From positions 29,808,902 through 29,872,901 of the forward strand of contig CM053267.1 in the NCBI GenBank assembly GCA_028583415.1: 64,000 nucleotides of DNA, in the 5' to 3' direction. The notes beneath the pieces were generated by a model. That model was not told the origin of the DNA. It saw only the letters and a list, made by a program, of their open reading frames with translations, and did not search any database. Made by a program: the position numbers and the translations under genes. Shown piece by piece: positions 49,320 through 60,670 of the stretch; position 1 is the stretch's first letter, and every line of letters starts with the position of its first letter. The DNA is from Protea cynaroides (Eukaryota > Streptophyta > Magnoliopsida > Proteales > Proteaceae).

Positions 49320-49690
49320 GATTTTAGACTAATACTTGGTCAGTAATGATGGGAGAGGACATGAGTATTTCGTTGGTGAGTTTGTGAAGAGATTTGAAGT
49401 TTACATTCTTGTTGTCGGAAGTGTGGCTTCTTTTAACCGTCGGAAGTGTAGCTTCTTTTAATCGCATTTTCATCCCTCGTTTGAGAGAAGAAGGTGCTTT
49501 TCAACTTCTCCATCTTCTTTCTTTTTTCTTTCTCTCAGTGTATTTCAGTTGGAGCAAGGAAAGATGCCAAGTGAGTTTGATTACAAATATGGGCAAGGAG
49601 CCTCGCTTTATATAAGCCATTATATAATGAGAAAATGTTTCCGTGTGTCGGGGGTAAAGACTTAGGATTTTAAGAATAAATAAAGACTTT
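49320..49690 (-). pseudogene. Duplicated promoter and first exon upstream of the unit B gene
   Basis: This repeats 48650-49000: a TATA box at 49606-49615, a leader, an ATG at 49511-49513 and a first-exon frame (MEKLKSTFFSQTRDENA…). A ~22-bp internal duplication (cggaagtgt(g/a)gcttcttttaa twice) brings a stop at 49433-49435 after 26 codons, and the donor reads differently. No further exons belong to it. It could still act as an alternative promoter or non-coding first exon spliced to exon 2 at 48471, which is inference. Confidence 0.7.
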
Positions 49691-51592
49691 TTTGTTTAAG
49701 ATAAATAATCATAACTTTATTTAAAAAAAAAATAAAACATAAAAAATAAAAAACAATAAAAGGAAGAGGTTATGATTGTATCCGTTCTTTTTTTTCTTCT
49801 TCTTTGTAATAGTGATGACTAAACTAGTGTTTTTCTATGTAAAAATATATGTGTCTATGCATCTCTTATCAATTGTTTTCATTTTCTTATTTTTTAGGTG
49901 AGGTGGGGCTGAAACTTGGCCCAGCCTTCTAAGGTTAAAAAAAAAAAAAAGAAGAGTCATATAGCCTAGAGTTTGGCCAAAGTACCAATTGATGCCATGG
50001 TCTATGGTTCAAGTAATCAGTATTGTGCATGGATTGGTCGATACATATGGGTATCAGATAGGTCGATTCATTTTGGTTTTAGACTTGACTGATCTCCAAT
50101 CCAATTCTGTTTTAATATTATTATATATAATATCAATCAAGTGTCAGTTTTTCATTAGATCCGTATACCGATTCAATCCGGATTAGATTGATTTTTGAAC
50201 ATGACCGATAGGGTATCAAAAACATAAATTTAGCTTGAAGAAAACTACAAAATTGGTTGGAGTCGAAGGTCGTTGCATGGACAACTGGATTCACCCATGC
50301 ATTCAGAACCTAATTATAATACTAAAAAATAATAGTAAAATAAAACTTTTAGGGCTGTCAATTTGTTGGGCTGGGCAGGCTTAACCTGCCCCTACGACGA
50401 CAACTTCTCATGCCTAGGCCCATTCATACTTTTTCTTTTTTTGGTAGAAAGGCCCATTCATACTTTAGTCCCACTATTTAAGCCCCGCCCGCTGTAAGTA
50501 CGGCCAGTCAAGATCGCATTCTACGTATGAGGAGAGGAAGTGACTTTTTGTGTTCAGACCATATGCGAAAATTACGTTCTATATACATTAAAATGTGTTA
50601 AATAATAACATACACACACATGTATATCAAATAGGATTGAACCGGTCAGTTCCAATTGAGCCTAGGGTTATGATCACACCGTTTAACTTATTGGTCCTTG
50701 TACAACGGATATTGATCTACTCATAATTGGTCAGTTGGTAGGTTATTGGTCTATGATTGAACTTATACCAAACAAGTTATAATAATTGCAATCGGGTTCA
50801 TACTAATTGGTTTGATTTTGACTGATTAAATCACCAATTTCCTACCATTAAGTAGCCACACAACCAATGACCTTTGCTTATAGCTTCCGTCCTTTTTAAC
50901 TTTCAGACATTTAATGATGTGAGAGTAAAGTTGCTGGATGCAGCAAAGGAAATAAGTCTAGGGAGTGTGCAAAAGTTAATTCCACATCGACTGAGAAAGA
51001 AGCCGTAATGGTCTTTATACAAATGGAGACAATCTATTTTTGTAGGATCTCTACAACTAATTAGTTCTATATATTTTATTTACTTTGCCAAACAATTCAT
51101 AAATTATTCGATCGAATTGAATAATATAAATTATTTGGACGAATATGTATAAGCACTTCGTTTTGTCTTCCATAATCTTTCGGTTTTTTTTTTTTTTTTT
51201 TATTTTTGCTTTTTATGTTAATTGACTGTAAAGTAAGAGTCCATTAATATCTGATCATGCAAGGTTAATTTGGTCTTTAAGGATGGCTAGAGGTATTTTG
51301 CATCATGTTAAGTAAAGATGTTTGGATCTCATCATTTTATAACTGAAAAATAAAATAAAATAAATAAAGACGAAAATAAAGAGAAAAGAAAAAAAAATCA
51401 ATTAAAGCGGGAGAAGGAAGAAAGAAGAATCCATTTGTGGAGAAGTAATAGAGTGGGACTCTAGTGTGCTGCATGCCATGTTATAAATACAATACAAACC
51501 AGCTCTACACGACGATCACAGTGTGAGTTCTATTCAAACTCAAACTTCTATTGTCTAGCAGAGAAGCTCACTGAGTGATAGTGGACTGAATT

Positions 51593-52123
51593 TGTGGAGG
51601 GGAACAATGGCGAGGAATCCTGACTTCATCCTCTCGATTCATCTCCATCAGCTGGGGCTTTTAATAGCTGCCATGCCTTCTTCCTCAAACCAATGCTGGA
51701 ATTTCTTGCAGAGAATCAGTCCCCATTCATGGTTGACATTTATCCTTACTATAATTATCGGGACTCCCAAAATAATGTTTCTCTGGATTATGCTTTGTTT
51801 GAGTCATCCTAAGAAGTTATTGATCCCAATTACACTGGTTTGATTTACACAAACATGTTTGATGCTCAGATAGATGCTCTCTATTTTGCATTGATGATAA
51901 TGCCCAGAAATATAGCAGAAATCTTATTTTCCATGTCATCAGTAATACGGGAACTCCAGCAAAGTCTGGAGAGGAGCTTGCATGATGTCTATATCTTTTC
52001 ATTGTTCAATGAGAACAGGAAACCTGGATTGGAATCTGAGAGGAACTGGGGTTTATTTTACCCTGACCAGACATGCGTCTATAGCCTGGATTTTATTGGA
52101 AGAGGGGTTGTAGATATGTGTAT
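51593..52123 (+). pseudogene. GH17 glucan endo-1,3-beta-glucosidase fragment
   Basis: The frame reads KPMLEFLAENQSPFMVDIYP, then YYNYRDSQNNVSLDYALFES, a stop, EVIDPNYTGLIYTNMFDAQI and DALYFALM. A deletion follows, then DNAQKYSRNLIFHV and ISNTGTPAKSGEEL. After a further shift it reads VYIFSLFNENRKPGLESERN and WGLFYPDQTCVYSLDF. These are the second half of plant family 17 beta-1,3-glucanases. The segment normally holding the nucleophile (…VSETGWPS…) is missing between FALM and DNAQ. The stop, the deletion and a frameshift make it a pseudogene. It lies in the spacer after unit B, opposite in strand to the vWA genes. Confidence 0.9.
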
Positions 52124-52149
52124 GTATCAAAAGAGATGTGTATGTATCA

Positions 52150-53350
52150 AAAGAGACATCTGGTTTGTTTGTGAAGGGAGGGGGGGAAAAAAAAAAAGTA
52201 GACGTAGAGGAGGGAACTTAGTGGCTATTGAGTTTTTTTTATATTTTTTTTTGGGAAAACTCTGGTTTCTATCGATCCAACAAAATTTCAGCGGGTCCTT
52301 CACATCTAGCAACTTTTTTATTGATCCGGTTACCTTTTGTTCTCTTTGGTGATTTCTCCTTGTCAGATTCTCGGTAGCAATTTTTTTTTATATATTTTTT
52401 TTTTTATTTTTAGGATTTCTCATCTCAAAGCTTCATCATGCACTCTCTTCGGATTAGCTAGTTCAAGAGAAGTCCCTATGATTGTTGATCTACTTCTACA
52501 ATTGCTTGGAAAACTTCAATTTCAGCTGCTTCTTTCTCAATCATTTCTGATGATGATGAAAAGTTCCTTTGGTTCCTTCTTCATCAATTCCAACAGCGAC
52601 ATGGTTCTTCTAATTTTTCTTGATCGCCTCCGGTTGTGAGGATCGATGTGTCATGCTATTTCATTTCTAAGCGTCTCATTTTGCCAGTCCATCTTTTAGT
52701 GGGTGTATTCTGATCTTACTTGGTTGTTCAGGAACAGTCCATTCATTTCTGACCATGCAAGGGTAATTTGGTCTTTAGGATATAATGGTATTTTCATCAT
52801 GTTACTTGTGACATAAAGATGTCTGGATCTTATCCTTTTAGGGTTTTTTTTTTTTTTTTTTTTTTTTTTCTTTAAAAGTCAGCAAATTGTATTGAGATTA
52901 AATAAAAGAAGTGAAAACAAATCATCTATTAATTCTGATGATGACAAAAAAACTCTTCTAGTTTTTCTTAATAGCTTCCAGCGGTGAGGATTTCTGATGT
53001 TATTTCATTTCTAAGGACATCATTTTGTCGTCCATCTTTTATTGGGTAGTTTTTTTTTTTTTATCTTACTTGGCTGTACAGGAATAATCCGTTCATTTCT
53101 GATCATGCATGGTTAATTTGGTATACTAGATGTATAAAGGTATTTTCAAAATGCTAATTGCGACATAAACATACTTGGATCTCATCATTTCCAAAAAAAA
53201 AAAAAAAAAAAAAAAAAAGGGGACAAGAAGAGGAGAAATTAAAATAAAAAAATTCAATTAAAGAGGAAGAAGGAAGAAAGAAGATTCTACTTGTGTGTCA
53301 GGGGTAAAGACTTAGGATTTTTAGAATAAATAAAGACTTTTTCTATTGGA
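52150..53350. repeat. Further copies of the T-rich spacer repeat
   Basis: Matches 34560-36110, including the gtccttcacatc…cggttaccttttgttct block at 52297 and the partial copy at 52920-53180. Poly-T runs at 52841-52870 and a poly-A run near 53192-53217 are present. Non-coding. Confidence 0.7.
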
Positions 53351-53673
53351 CAAATAACAAAAAATTGTGGAGGAAAAAAATTATTCAACAACAAAGAGGC
53401 TATCTTTTTCGAGGGGCAACTTCCAAAATGAGGAAGACTGAACACAACATCGAAAACTGACCTCATCAAAACTTTTAGGTACAAAAATCTTGGAAACGAT
53501 TTGAGAACAAACTACGATGCTAGGGTGACATAAAGGGTGTTTTTTACAGACATCAACACTTTACACTGATTGTATTCTTTCTTTTTTCTTCTTCCTAATA
53601 ATAATGGCCAAACCAGTGTTTTTCTATATATTCAAATATATGTTTATGCATCTCTTATCAATGTTTTATTATT

Positions 53674-55320
53674 AGAAAAAATTTCATCTAACCCTAAAAA
53701 ATTATGTCAAATTCGATCTAATCCCCAACAATTTCAAAAGTCTCATCTATCACCTAAAAAGTTCCAAATGTCTCATCTACCATCCAAAAATTTTTCACCG
53801 TTAGTCAAAGAGACCCCACCCGTTAGTGGAGTCCCGTTAGTCGATGACGTAAGCACTATTTAAAAAATCTTGGGAGGATAATACCCTTATTCTCAAATAG
53901 AAAGACCATTTTACCCCTATTGAACCATCATCCATAACCCTCATTCTCCCCAATCCTGCAACCATTCAGACTCTCCGCCAAGCTTACACCTTCAACGCCT
54001 CCTCTACCGTTGCCGCTGGTCCTCATCCTCCTCCACCTCCACAAATCTGATTTCATCACTCTTATTTTACTTCTAGTTTTATCGATATCTTCTAAAGAAC
54101 ATTGCACTCTCTCTTTCTCTTCTCGCAGCTTCTCCTTGGTGCTTAGGAGAAATGAAAAGTAAAAGATCCGGTTGGTGAATTGAAATATCCTATTTTACCT
54201 AATCCTGTGAAGTGGCAAAAACTAACAAATTTTTCAAAGAAGATGATGGATATAGTGTTAGTAGAGATTTTTCTGATAATTGATTTGGAAATTTTCGCAT
54301 TCGTTGCTTCCATTCTCTGCTCTGTTGCTTTCTTGTACAATGCCAAGGTCGTTTCTTGAGAGCCAAATATATGTATTTTTCCTTTCAAATTTCTGTTTCA
54401 TTTAGGATGAAATTGAAGAGAAAGTTGTTACTTTTCCTTTTAGGGGTTTATTTATTTATGTTTTCTTCATGTAGGTTGCTTAGGGGTTCCCCCTTACCGT
54501 TCTCCTCTTTGAATTCCCATGTTGACGTATAATCTCTGGTCAAGTGGATTTAGGGGTTTTTAGAGCAAGGAGCTGGATAGAGGATTAGAATCCGTCTAGA
54601 ACCAGCTTTGTTTTTTATGTTTTTTTTTTTACTTTGCCATTTTAGGATCGCCCTCTGCAACCCTTGTCGATTCTGTTGCTGATCAGGATCGGCTTCGTAT
54701 TGGCCAGTCTGATCATCAAATCACTAATCTCATCCAACCAATTCTCCATCGCTACAACCACTACAATCGAACCCATGAAGATCTCTTCTCTGTCGGAGAA
54801 GCCACTCTTCTTCGAACCCTTGTTCTCCACCGCTGCAACCTTCGAACAACCAAGCTCTTGAAGCCCTCTTCTCCGACGCTGCAACCTTGAAGGAAGGCAC
54901 CTCTCCCGATGCCCAAATTGCCGTTGCCAGTTCTTTGCTAAACCTCGCCACAGATCAAGAAAGGGTTCGTATCATCTCCGGTGAGCTTGGGATTCGGTTG
55001 ATTGTGCAGGTCCTCTTTGTGGGAGAATAAAAAAAATAGGTCTATTTTTGCTTAAGAATGTCTTATCAAAGGATTAAAAAAATAATTTGGATTGTGAAAG
55101 TGGTAAAAGGTCAAATTAGTAATTTTATCTCAATTTAATGTTTTTTAATTTCAAATAAAAAGGGTAGAAATGTCTTATCACATTTTCAGTCAAGTCCGTC
55201 AATTAATTGGGGCCGATTGAAGTTTATGCAAACCATTTGAGTGGTAGATGAGATTTTTGAAATTATTGGGGATTAGATCAAATTTGACATAGTTTTTGGA
55301 GGTTAAATGAAATTTTTTCT
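53674..55320 (+). mobile_element. Pack-MULE-like element with an armadillo-repeat fragment
   Basis: The ends are long inverted repeats. agaaaaaatttcat…tgtcaaattcgatctaatcc at the left pairs with the right end over roughly 100 bp; the complement of 55215-55320 reads tgtcaaatttgatctaatcc at the same place. Flanks ttttattatt (53664-53673) and tattattatt (55321-55330) are a 10-bp duplication with one change. Related spacer copies (near 49870) give the uninterrupted site. Long terminal inverted repeats, a 9-10-bp target duplication and a GC-richer host-gene fragment inside define a Pack-MULE. It encodes no transposase. Confidence 0.8.
54842..55018 (+). pseudogene. Armadillo-repeat protein fragment carried by the Pack-MULE
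   Basis: The frame reads NNQALEALFSDAATLKEG, then SPDAQIAVASSLLNLATDQE and RVRIISGELGIRLIVQVL. The pattern (small residues, ASSLLNLA, E-R-x-I-x-x-x-G-x-x-x-x-I-V-x-x-L) is an ARM repeat as in plant ARM/PUB-type proteins. Open frame continues weakly upstream (54650-54840, with SPSATLVDSVADQDRLRIG). The exact parent gene is not identified. Transcription of the fragment is unknown. Confidence 0.6.
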
Positions 55321-56248
55321 TATTATTATTATTTTTTGCTGAGGGAGGCTGAAACTTGTCCAGCCTTCTAAGGTACGTAGCCAAGAGTTCGGCCAAAGTA
55401 CCAAGGATAAATTTGGACTGCGTTTGGTTTGGACACATACAAGCCCAATCCAGAAATAATCTACTATTTGTAGCACGTCATGACATTTAAAAATAAAATA
55501 AAATAAAAAAGGAAAAAGAAAAAAGAATATCCGTAATGTGGTAGCAGGTTCTATTTAAAGTTATAGCTCCAGCCTTTCTTCAACCCACAATGATCCATAT
55601 CCAAGTTTAAAGTTGCAGGCTGGTCCATGGTTCAATGGTATCGGAGAAGCCGATTAATATTGATATCAGATAGACCGACTCATATCGGTCTTGGATCAGG
55701 CCAATCTCCGATCTGATCCTATTTTAATATTATTTCATATGGTATTAGTCAAGTGATAATTTTCCATTGAATCCGTTCATGCACCCAACCAATCCGAATC
55801 GGATCGATATTAAACATGTGTCCGATACTTGAATTTAGAACCTTGTGCTGCTGGTCCTGTCCTATTCCAACTCGGCCTAACCTGAAAAAAACTATAAAAT
55901 TAATTGGATAAGAGGCTTGTTGCATGGGTCTAAGTGATTCCTGGCTAGTTAGAGTTGGGTTTTGGGCTGGTTCCCTAGCACGAGTGGATTCAACCATGCA
56001 TTCACAACCTAATTATTAATACTAAAAAATAATAGTAAAATAATATATTTAGGGCTGTCAATTTGTTGGGATGGGCAGGCTTGTCCAGCCCCTATGACGA
56101 CCACCTCCCAGGCCTCAGCCCATACTTTGCCACTACTCAAGCCCAGCCCGTAGTAAGTACGGCCAGCATCGGTCCTATTCTCGTATGAGGAGAGGAAGTG
56201 ATGTTTTGTGTTCAAAACATACGCAAAAAAATGTGTTCTATATGTATA

Positions 56249-56486
56249 GAAATCCTTTCCCGCCTGAGATTTGGCAGGAGAGTTGGCGGCCCGGATGGAT
56301 GGCCGACACTTGGCTCTCGGGTGAATCCGAGCCCTCCTTCCGAGCCGACACCCGAGCCGACAAGCTGAGCCGACAGGGGTGTCGGCTCGGATGGAGGGCT
56401 CGGGATTCACCCGAGAACCAGGTGTCGGCCATCCATCCAGGCCGCCAACTCTCCTTCCAAATCTCAAGGGGGAGAGAATGTGGATC
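56249..56486. mobile_element. Hairpin MITE copy 4
   Basis: Same family as copies 1-3. The halves pair very well here: ggatggccgacacttggctc and …ccaggtgtcggccatcc, and the central gtcggctc…gagccgac. The flanks (tatgtata / aaatattc) do not show a clear duplication, so the exact ends are approximate. Confidence 0.75.
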
Positions 56487-56800
56487 CTAAAATATTCTAT
56501 ATAATGACATACGCACACGTATATCAAATAGGGGTTTGAACCGATCAGTTTTGGTTGGGCCTAGAAATTATGATCACATCATTTAACTTATAAGTCCTCG
56601 TAGATCAGATATTGATCTACTCGTAATCGATCAGTTGGTAGGTTACTGGTCTTTGATTGGATTCATATTAACCGGTTTTATTTTGAATAATTAAACCACT
56701 AATTTCCAACCATTAAGTAATGGTGAACCTTTGCCTATGTATGTGCTAGGTGGATTGGTACTTACCATGCTGACGCATACGGGTGTAAGCCAACCTAGGC

Positions 56801-56801
<1 letters not shown>

Positions 56802-56842
<41 letters not shown>

Positions 56843-56847
56843 GGGGG
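56802..56847. repeat. C39-G7 homopolymer tract
   Basis: 39 consecutive C followed directly by 7 G. It is either a true unstable tract or a sequencing/assembly artefact. The frames across it (poly-Pro or poly-Gly) are meaningless. Confidence 0.9.
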
Positions 56848-57474
56848 CCCCACAACTTTTCAAAAGAAAATGTTGTTGGTGTTTGGTCATGCCTTGGTGG
56901 GCCAAATAGGTTTTGGGGGCTCGAACCTTGCTGTGGGTAGATCTCCACAATGACTTAATTGATGAACTTGGATGCAGTTAATTAACATCAAACAGAATAT
57001 TGTTATGGTATGGAGCATGGTCCAACATATTGCTATCGGATAGGTTAGATTGGCCGATTAGTATCAGTTTAAGTCCTAGTTGATTTCCAAATCCAGCTTG
57101 CTTTAATACTATTTTAATGATGATCAGACAACATCGGTTTTCTATTGGATCAGATCGAATCGAATTTAGACATGATTGATACATGATTGATATCATGTCC
57201 CATACCTGAATTTAAAAGCATGATATAGAAGGATCAACAACAATAAGATCAAATCAATGTGTCCTTGCATGGTGAAAAACCTATGAAGCTAAGTGGGCCC
57301 CCCCTCATTATTTCATTTTCACCCTTCATTCCTTCAAGCATTAATTACTGATTTGAGCACCAAGCCTACTACAATCTACCGAACATATGTCATATACTTA
57401 TAATAATTGATTGATAATGTGAAGTAAAATAAATATTAAAATAATATCAAAAATTTTCACACGAATTGATTTTA

Positions 57475-57680
57475 GACTATTTTAGTATGTATCATAGAAT
57501 TAATTATATAACATATTATTACATATGTAGTAGTTTGGTATGATTTATGATATCTATTTATAATTTAGATAAATTAATATAATCTAAAATCTACAAATAG
57601 GTTAGAAGGTGTTTATCATTATTGTCATAATCTATTATCACTTCTTTGTATCTAGTGGTACCAAACAGTTATTATTTTGG
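57475..57680. mobile_element. Second copy of the Tourist-like MITE (ends eroded)
   Basis: Internal words of 9086-9368 recur in order: aattaattatataa, gtatgatttatg, aatataatctaaaatctaca, ttggaaggtg (as ttagaaggtg) and tctagtggtaccaa. The terminal ggctctctttggta is not recognisable. Confidence 0.65.
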
Positions 57681-58509
57681 GTTACAAAGAATTTAGATTG
57701 CTCTAACTTCAGAATCATTGGTATATAAGAAATCTATTTTAGACTCCACATACATTAGGGTTTTGCCTGGATGTCTAACTACAATCTATTGGAGGCCCAC
57801 AAGCCATGGATTTTAAACTTGAGATCAGATGTCATATCAGACCACTTCGATCCATGGTTTCTGGAAGAATGCATTACACCTGAATTATAATATTAATGGG
57901 AAAGGTAGCTCAAACTGCTTCGATTCATGCATAATATCAATATCAAGTATTTATTAGTATATACACATCATTATTTATATAATCTTAACCTCCAACCACC
58001 AATCCAATAATTTAACTTTCCTTTATAGTAGCTAACAATGATTTATTATAAGTATTGATATTTATATGGATTATCTCAAAGTTGTTTTATTTTCAATTAA
58101 GTATTTTTTGAATATCAGGTCAATCAGGGTTAATCTGGCCCGGCCCCCTTGATAAGGTTGGGCCTAAGTTGAGATTTTGTCTGACCCTAGCAGGGTGAGC
58201 TGAGCCTGACCAGGCCTGGGCTAACTTCAAGGACCCAAGATAAGACTTGGGTTTTAAAAACCCTGATCCAACCATAGTAGTAAGTACTCATTAAATAAAT
58301 TTGTCTCCAATAAATCTGTTAAAAAACTTAGGAAAAAAATATAAAAGGAAGTAATAAATATCGTAAAGGGTCTAAAGCTACAATACAACAGAAAGACATC
58401 TCCAATTTACAACAATTTTATTGCAACTACCTTAACACACTCACACACAAACATAGTTTTTATTGCAATCGTGTCACCTTGGTCAGCCAGTATACACTTG
58501 AGTTGTGAG

Positions 58510-60629
58510 CTAATTGGGACAAACTTTGACAGCAATCTCAACAAGTCTGCAATGCAAATAGTTTTTGCTCAAAGCCATTGAAATATAGAACAGTTTAAGA
58601 AGGAAGATCACATTTATCTTTTCAGAACTAAGTCAATGTTATCCATAGAAACTTACCAGAATGTCAACACCCAAACACTAAATTATTTTTATTAGTCAAA
58701 CTTAAAGCCAAAGAAAAGGAAGTGAACAAACTACCAATGTAATCTCTCTTACTTGATTCAGTTCACCACTGCTATCATCTGTGAGGCTGTTTGGTTACTG
58801 CAACAAGAAAGAAGGAGTCCTCGGAACTACCTTCGTTGGTCTCCCTGTTGTGCGACTATTGGAAAAACACAATATACATATGCATTAGTATAAATAGGCC
58901 AATATGATGTAAACATAATCAACAGTTTGAAAATAAATTAATTCTCCCACCCGAGGAATCCATGTTCCTTTGATGCTTTATATTGCATAGGGATCTTCAT
59001 CGTTGAAACAAGAGAAAATGCTGCTTCTTTCTCAGAGGGGTTCTCATATCTTTTCATGATATCATAGAAGTTAACAAACTACAAGAAAAACAAAGGGACA
59101 CGACACATAGACATGATCAAAACATCTATGATTTGTTTCAGCCAGTTATGATATCCTCTTAAAGAAATGGCCTGGCTTCGAGAAAGTGATATAATACCTG
59201 GAAATTGTCAAATTTACGTCCATGGATCTTGTCAGCAAGTCCCTTCATTTCATCCCAAGGCCCATCACCAACTCCAACATACACAATTGAGAGAGCATAC
59301 TCACTGATTACAAATTAAAGCAGAAATGTTACTAAATTCTTGCACATCGTCAACTGTGTTGCAAATTTGCAGTGAACTTGCAAAATAAGCTAAATGTTAC
59401 AAGGAGAAATACCAAAATAAGAATTAGATTATTAACAGATTTACTTTGTGAGTGCATACAAAACAGTTTTTTAAAACCATACAGGTTCAAATAGTCAGTC
59501 CCTGTTCAATCATCAAGTGCTTCAAGGTTGAAAGAGAACAATTTAAACCATTTGATTTATGGCTAACCAAATAAGGTCTTGATAATCACCATATCATGAC
59601 TTGGTTTGAAACTTTTTTGAAGAGTGGGAAAGATATCTTTTACTGTTAGTAGGCCATAATTGGTCCCTTATTACCAGATGATTACATTTTCAAAATTTCC
59701 AAAACTTATCTCAATAAAACATATTTCTAAATTTTGAGATAAACTCTATATTCAACTAGAGGCAACTTCTAAGTAACTTACTGTGATTAAGAATAACATA
59801 ATATTTGTCAAGGAAATCCTTCTGGATAATCTAAAGGTTGAAGCAAGCTTGATCCTTAAGTGGAGTAGAGATGCATGCATGGTTGAGGGACTTGATATAG
59901 GCATGACTTCATCTACTTAATTTGGCACATTTTTGACATGAGTTCCTAGGGTCAAGAGATCTCCACCCGGAGAAACTTTGGACAATCATTTGGACGGTAA
60001 ACTTTGGTACCTTCCCTTATGCTATCAAGTCCCAACTTGTGAGTAAGTTATTAAGCACCATTGATTTAGGAACTAGTTTTGTAGAGATTCAGAGTATATA
60101 TAATTTGACCACATGGAAGAATATTGTATTTAAACACAAGTCTAAGCTTGAGTATTATTCAATCCCTTTGAGATTTTCTCCCCACTATTTTCTTTTTGTC
60201 ACCAGAAAGGGTCACTGAAGTTGGCTAAGATCTCCCAAACTAATGAACAAAGCTCCACTCTGCAAATGGCTATGGAGAAAATTATAGACCGTGCATGGGA
60301 AAGTATTATTTATGCTAATTAAAATTAGGTTGACCAGTGATTTAGAGAGCAAGCAATTACTATATCGGGAGCTGTTTTATGTAGACATAAAGGAAATTAC
60401 TCTGTACCTTCACTGTTGGGCCCCTCATTACCAAGGAGACTTGATTCTCAGTGTTTGCCTACTTTGCCTTAATGTAATCAAAATAATATTGAAACAAGAA
60501 ACAAAATCAGAATTACCCAAACAGGTTTAATTTTCAATATTTGAAACAGCTTACCTTGCAGTGACAATAGAATCTATTTCCTTGCTTTGTCTGATCTACA
60601 AAATACAACCCATAATATTGATTGCTGGC

Positions 60630-60670
<41 letters not shown>

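Larger units (their letters stand above)
39025..51185. repeat. Tandem duplication unit B
   Basis: Aligns with unit A and with the visible part of unit C in exon order, intron sequence and upstream region. Private insertions are two solo LTRs and one SINE. The upstream part (48640-49000) is itself repeated at 49320-49690. Confidence 0.85.
55321..57850. repeat. Partial extra copy of the unit upstream region
   Basis: Together with 53560-53673, this stretch repeats the region upstream of units A and B (31375-33000 and 49040-50900): ggctgaaacttg…ccagccttctaagg, the gatatc/ggtcgattcatatcggt block (55650-55800), gtaagtacggccag (56153) and ggttattggtct-type sequence (56640). It is cut by the Pack-MULE and hairpin copy 4. 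No vWA exon is attached, so it is a fragment left by unequal exchange. Confidence 0.7.

Noticed and set aside
56731..56948. Poly-Pro and poly-Gly proteins on opposite strands
   Set aside because: Produced by the C39G7 homopolymer.
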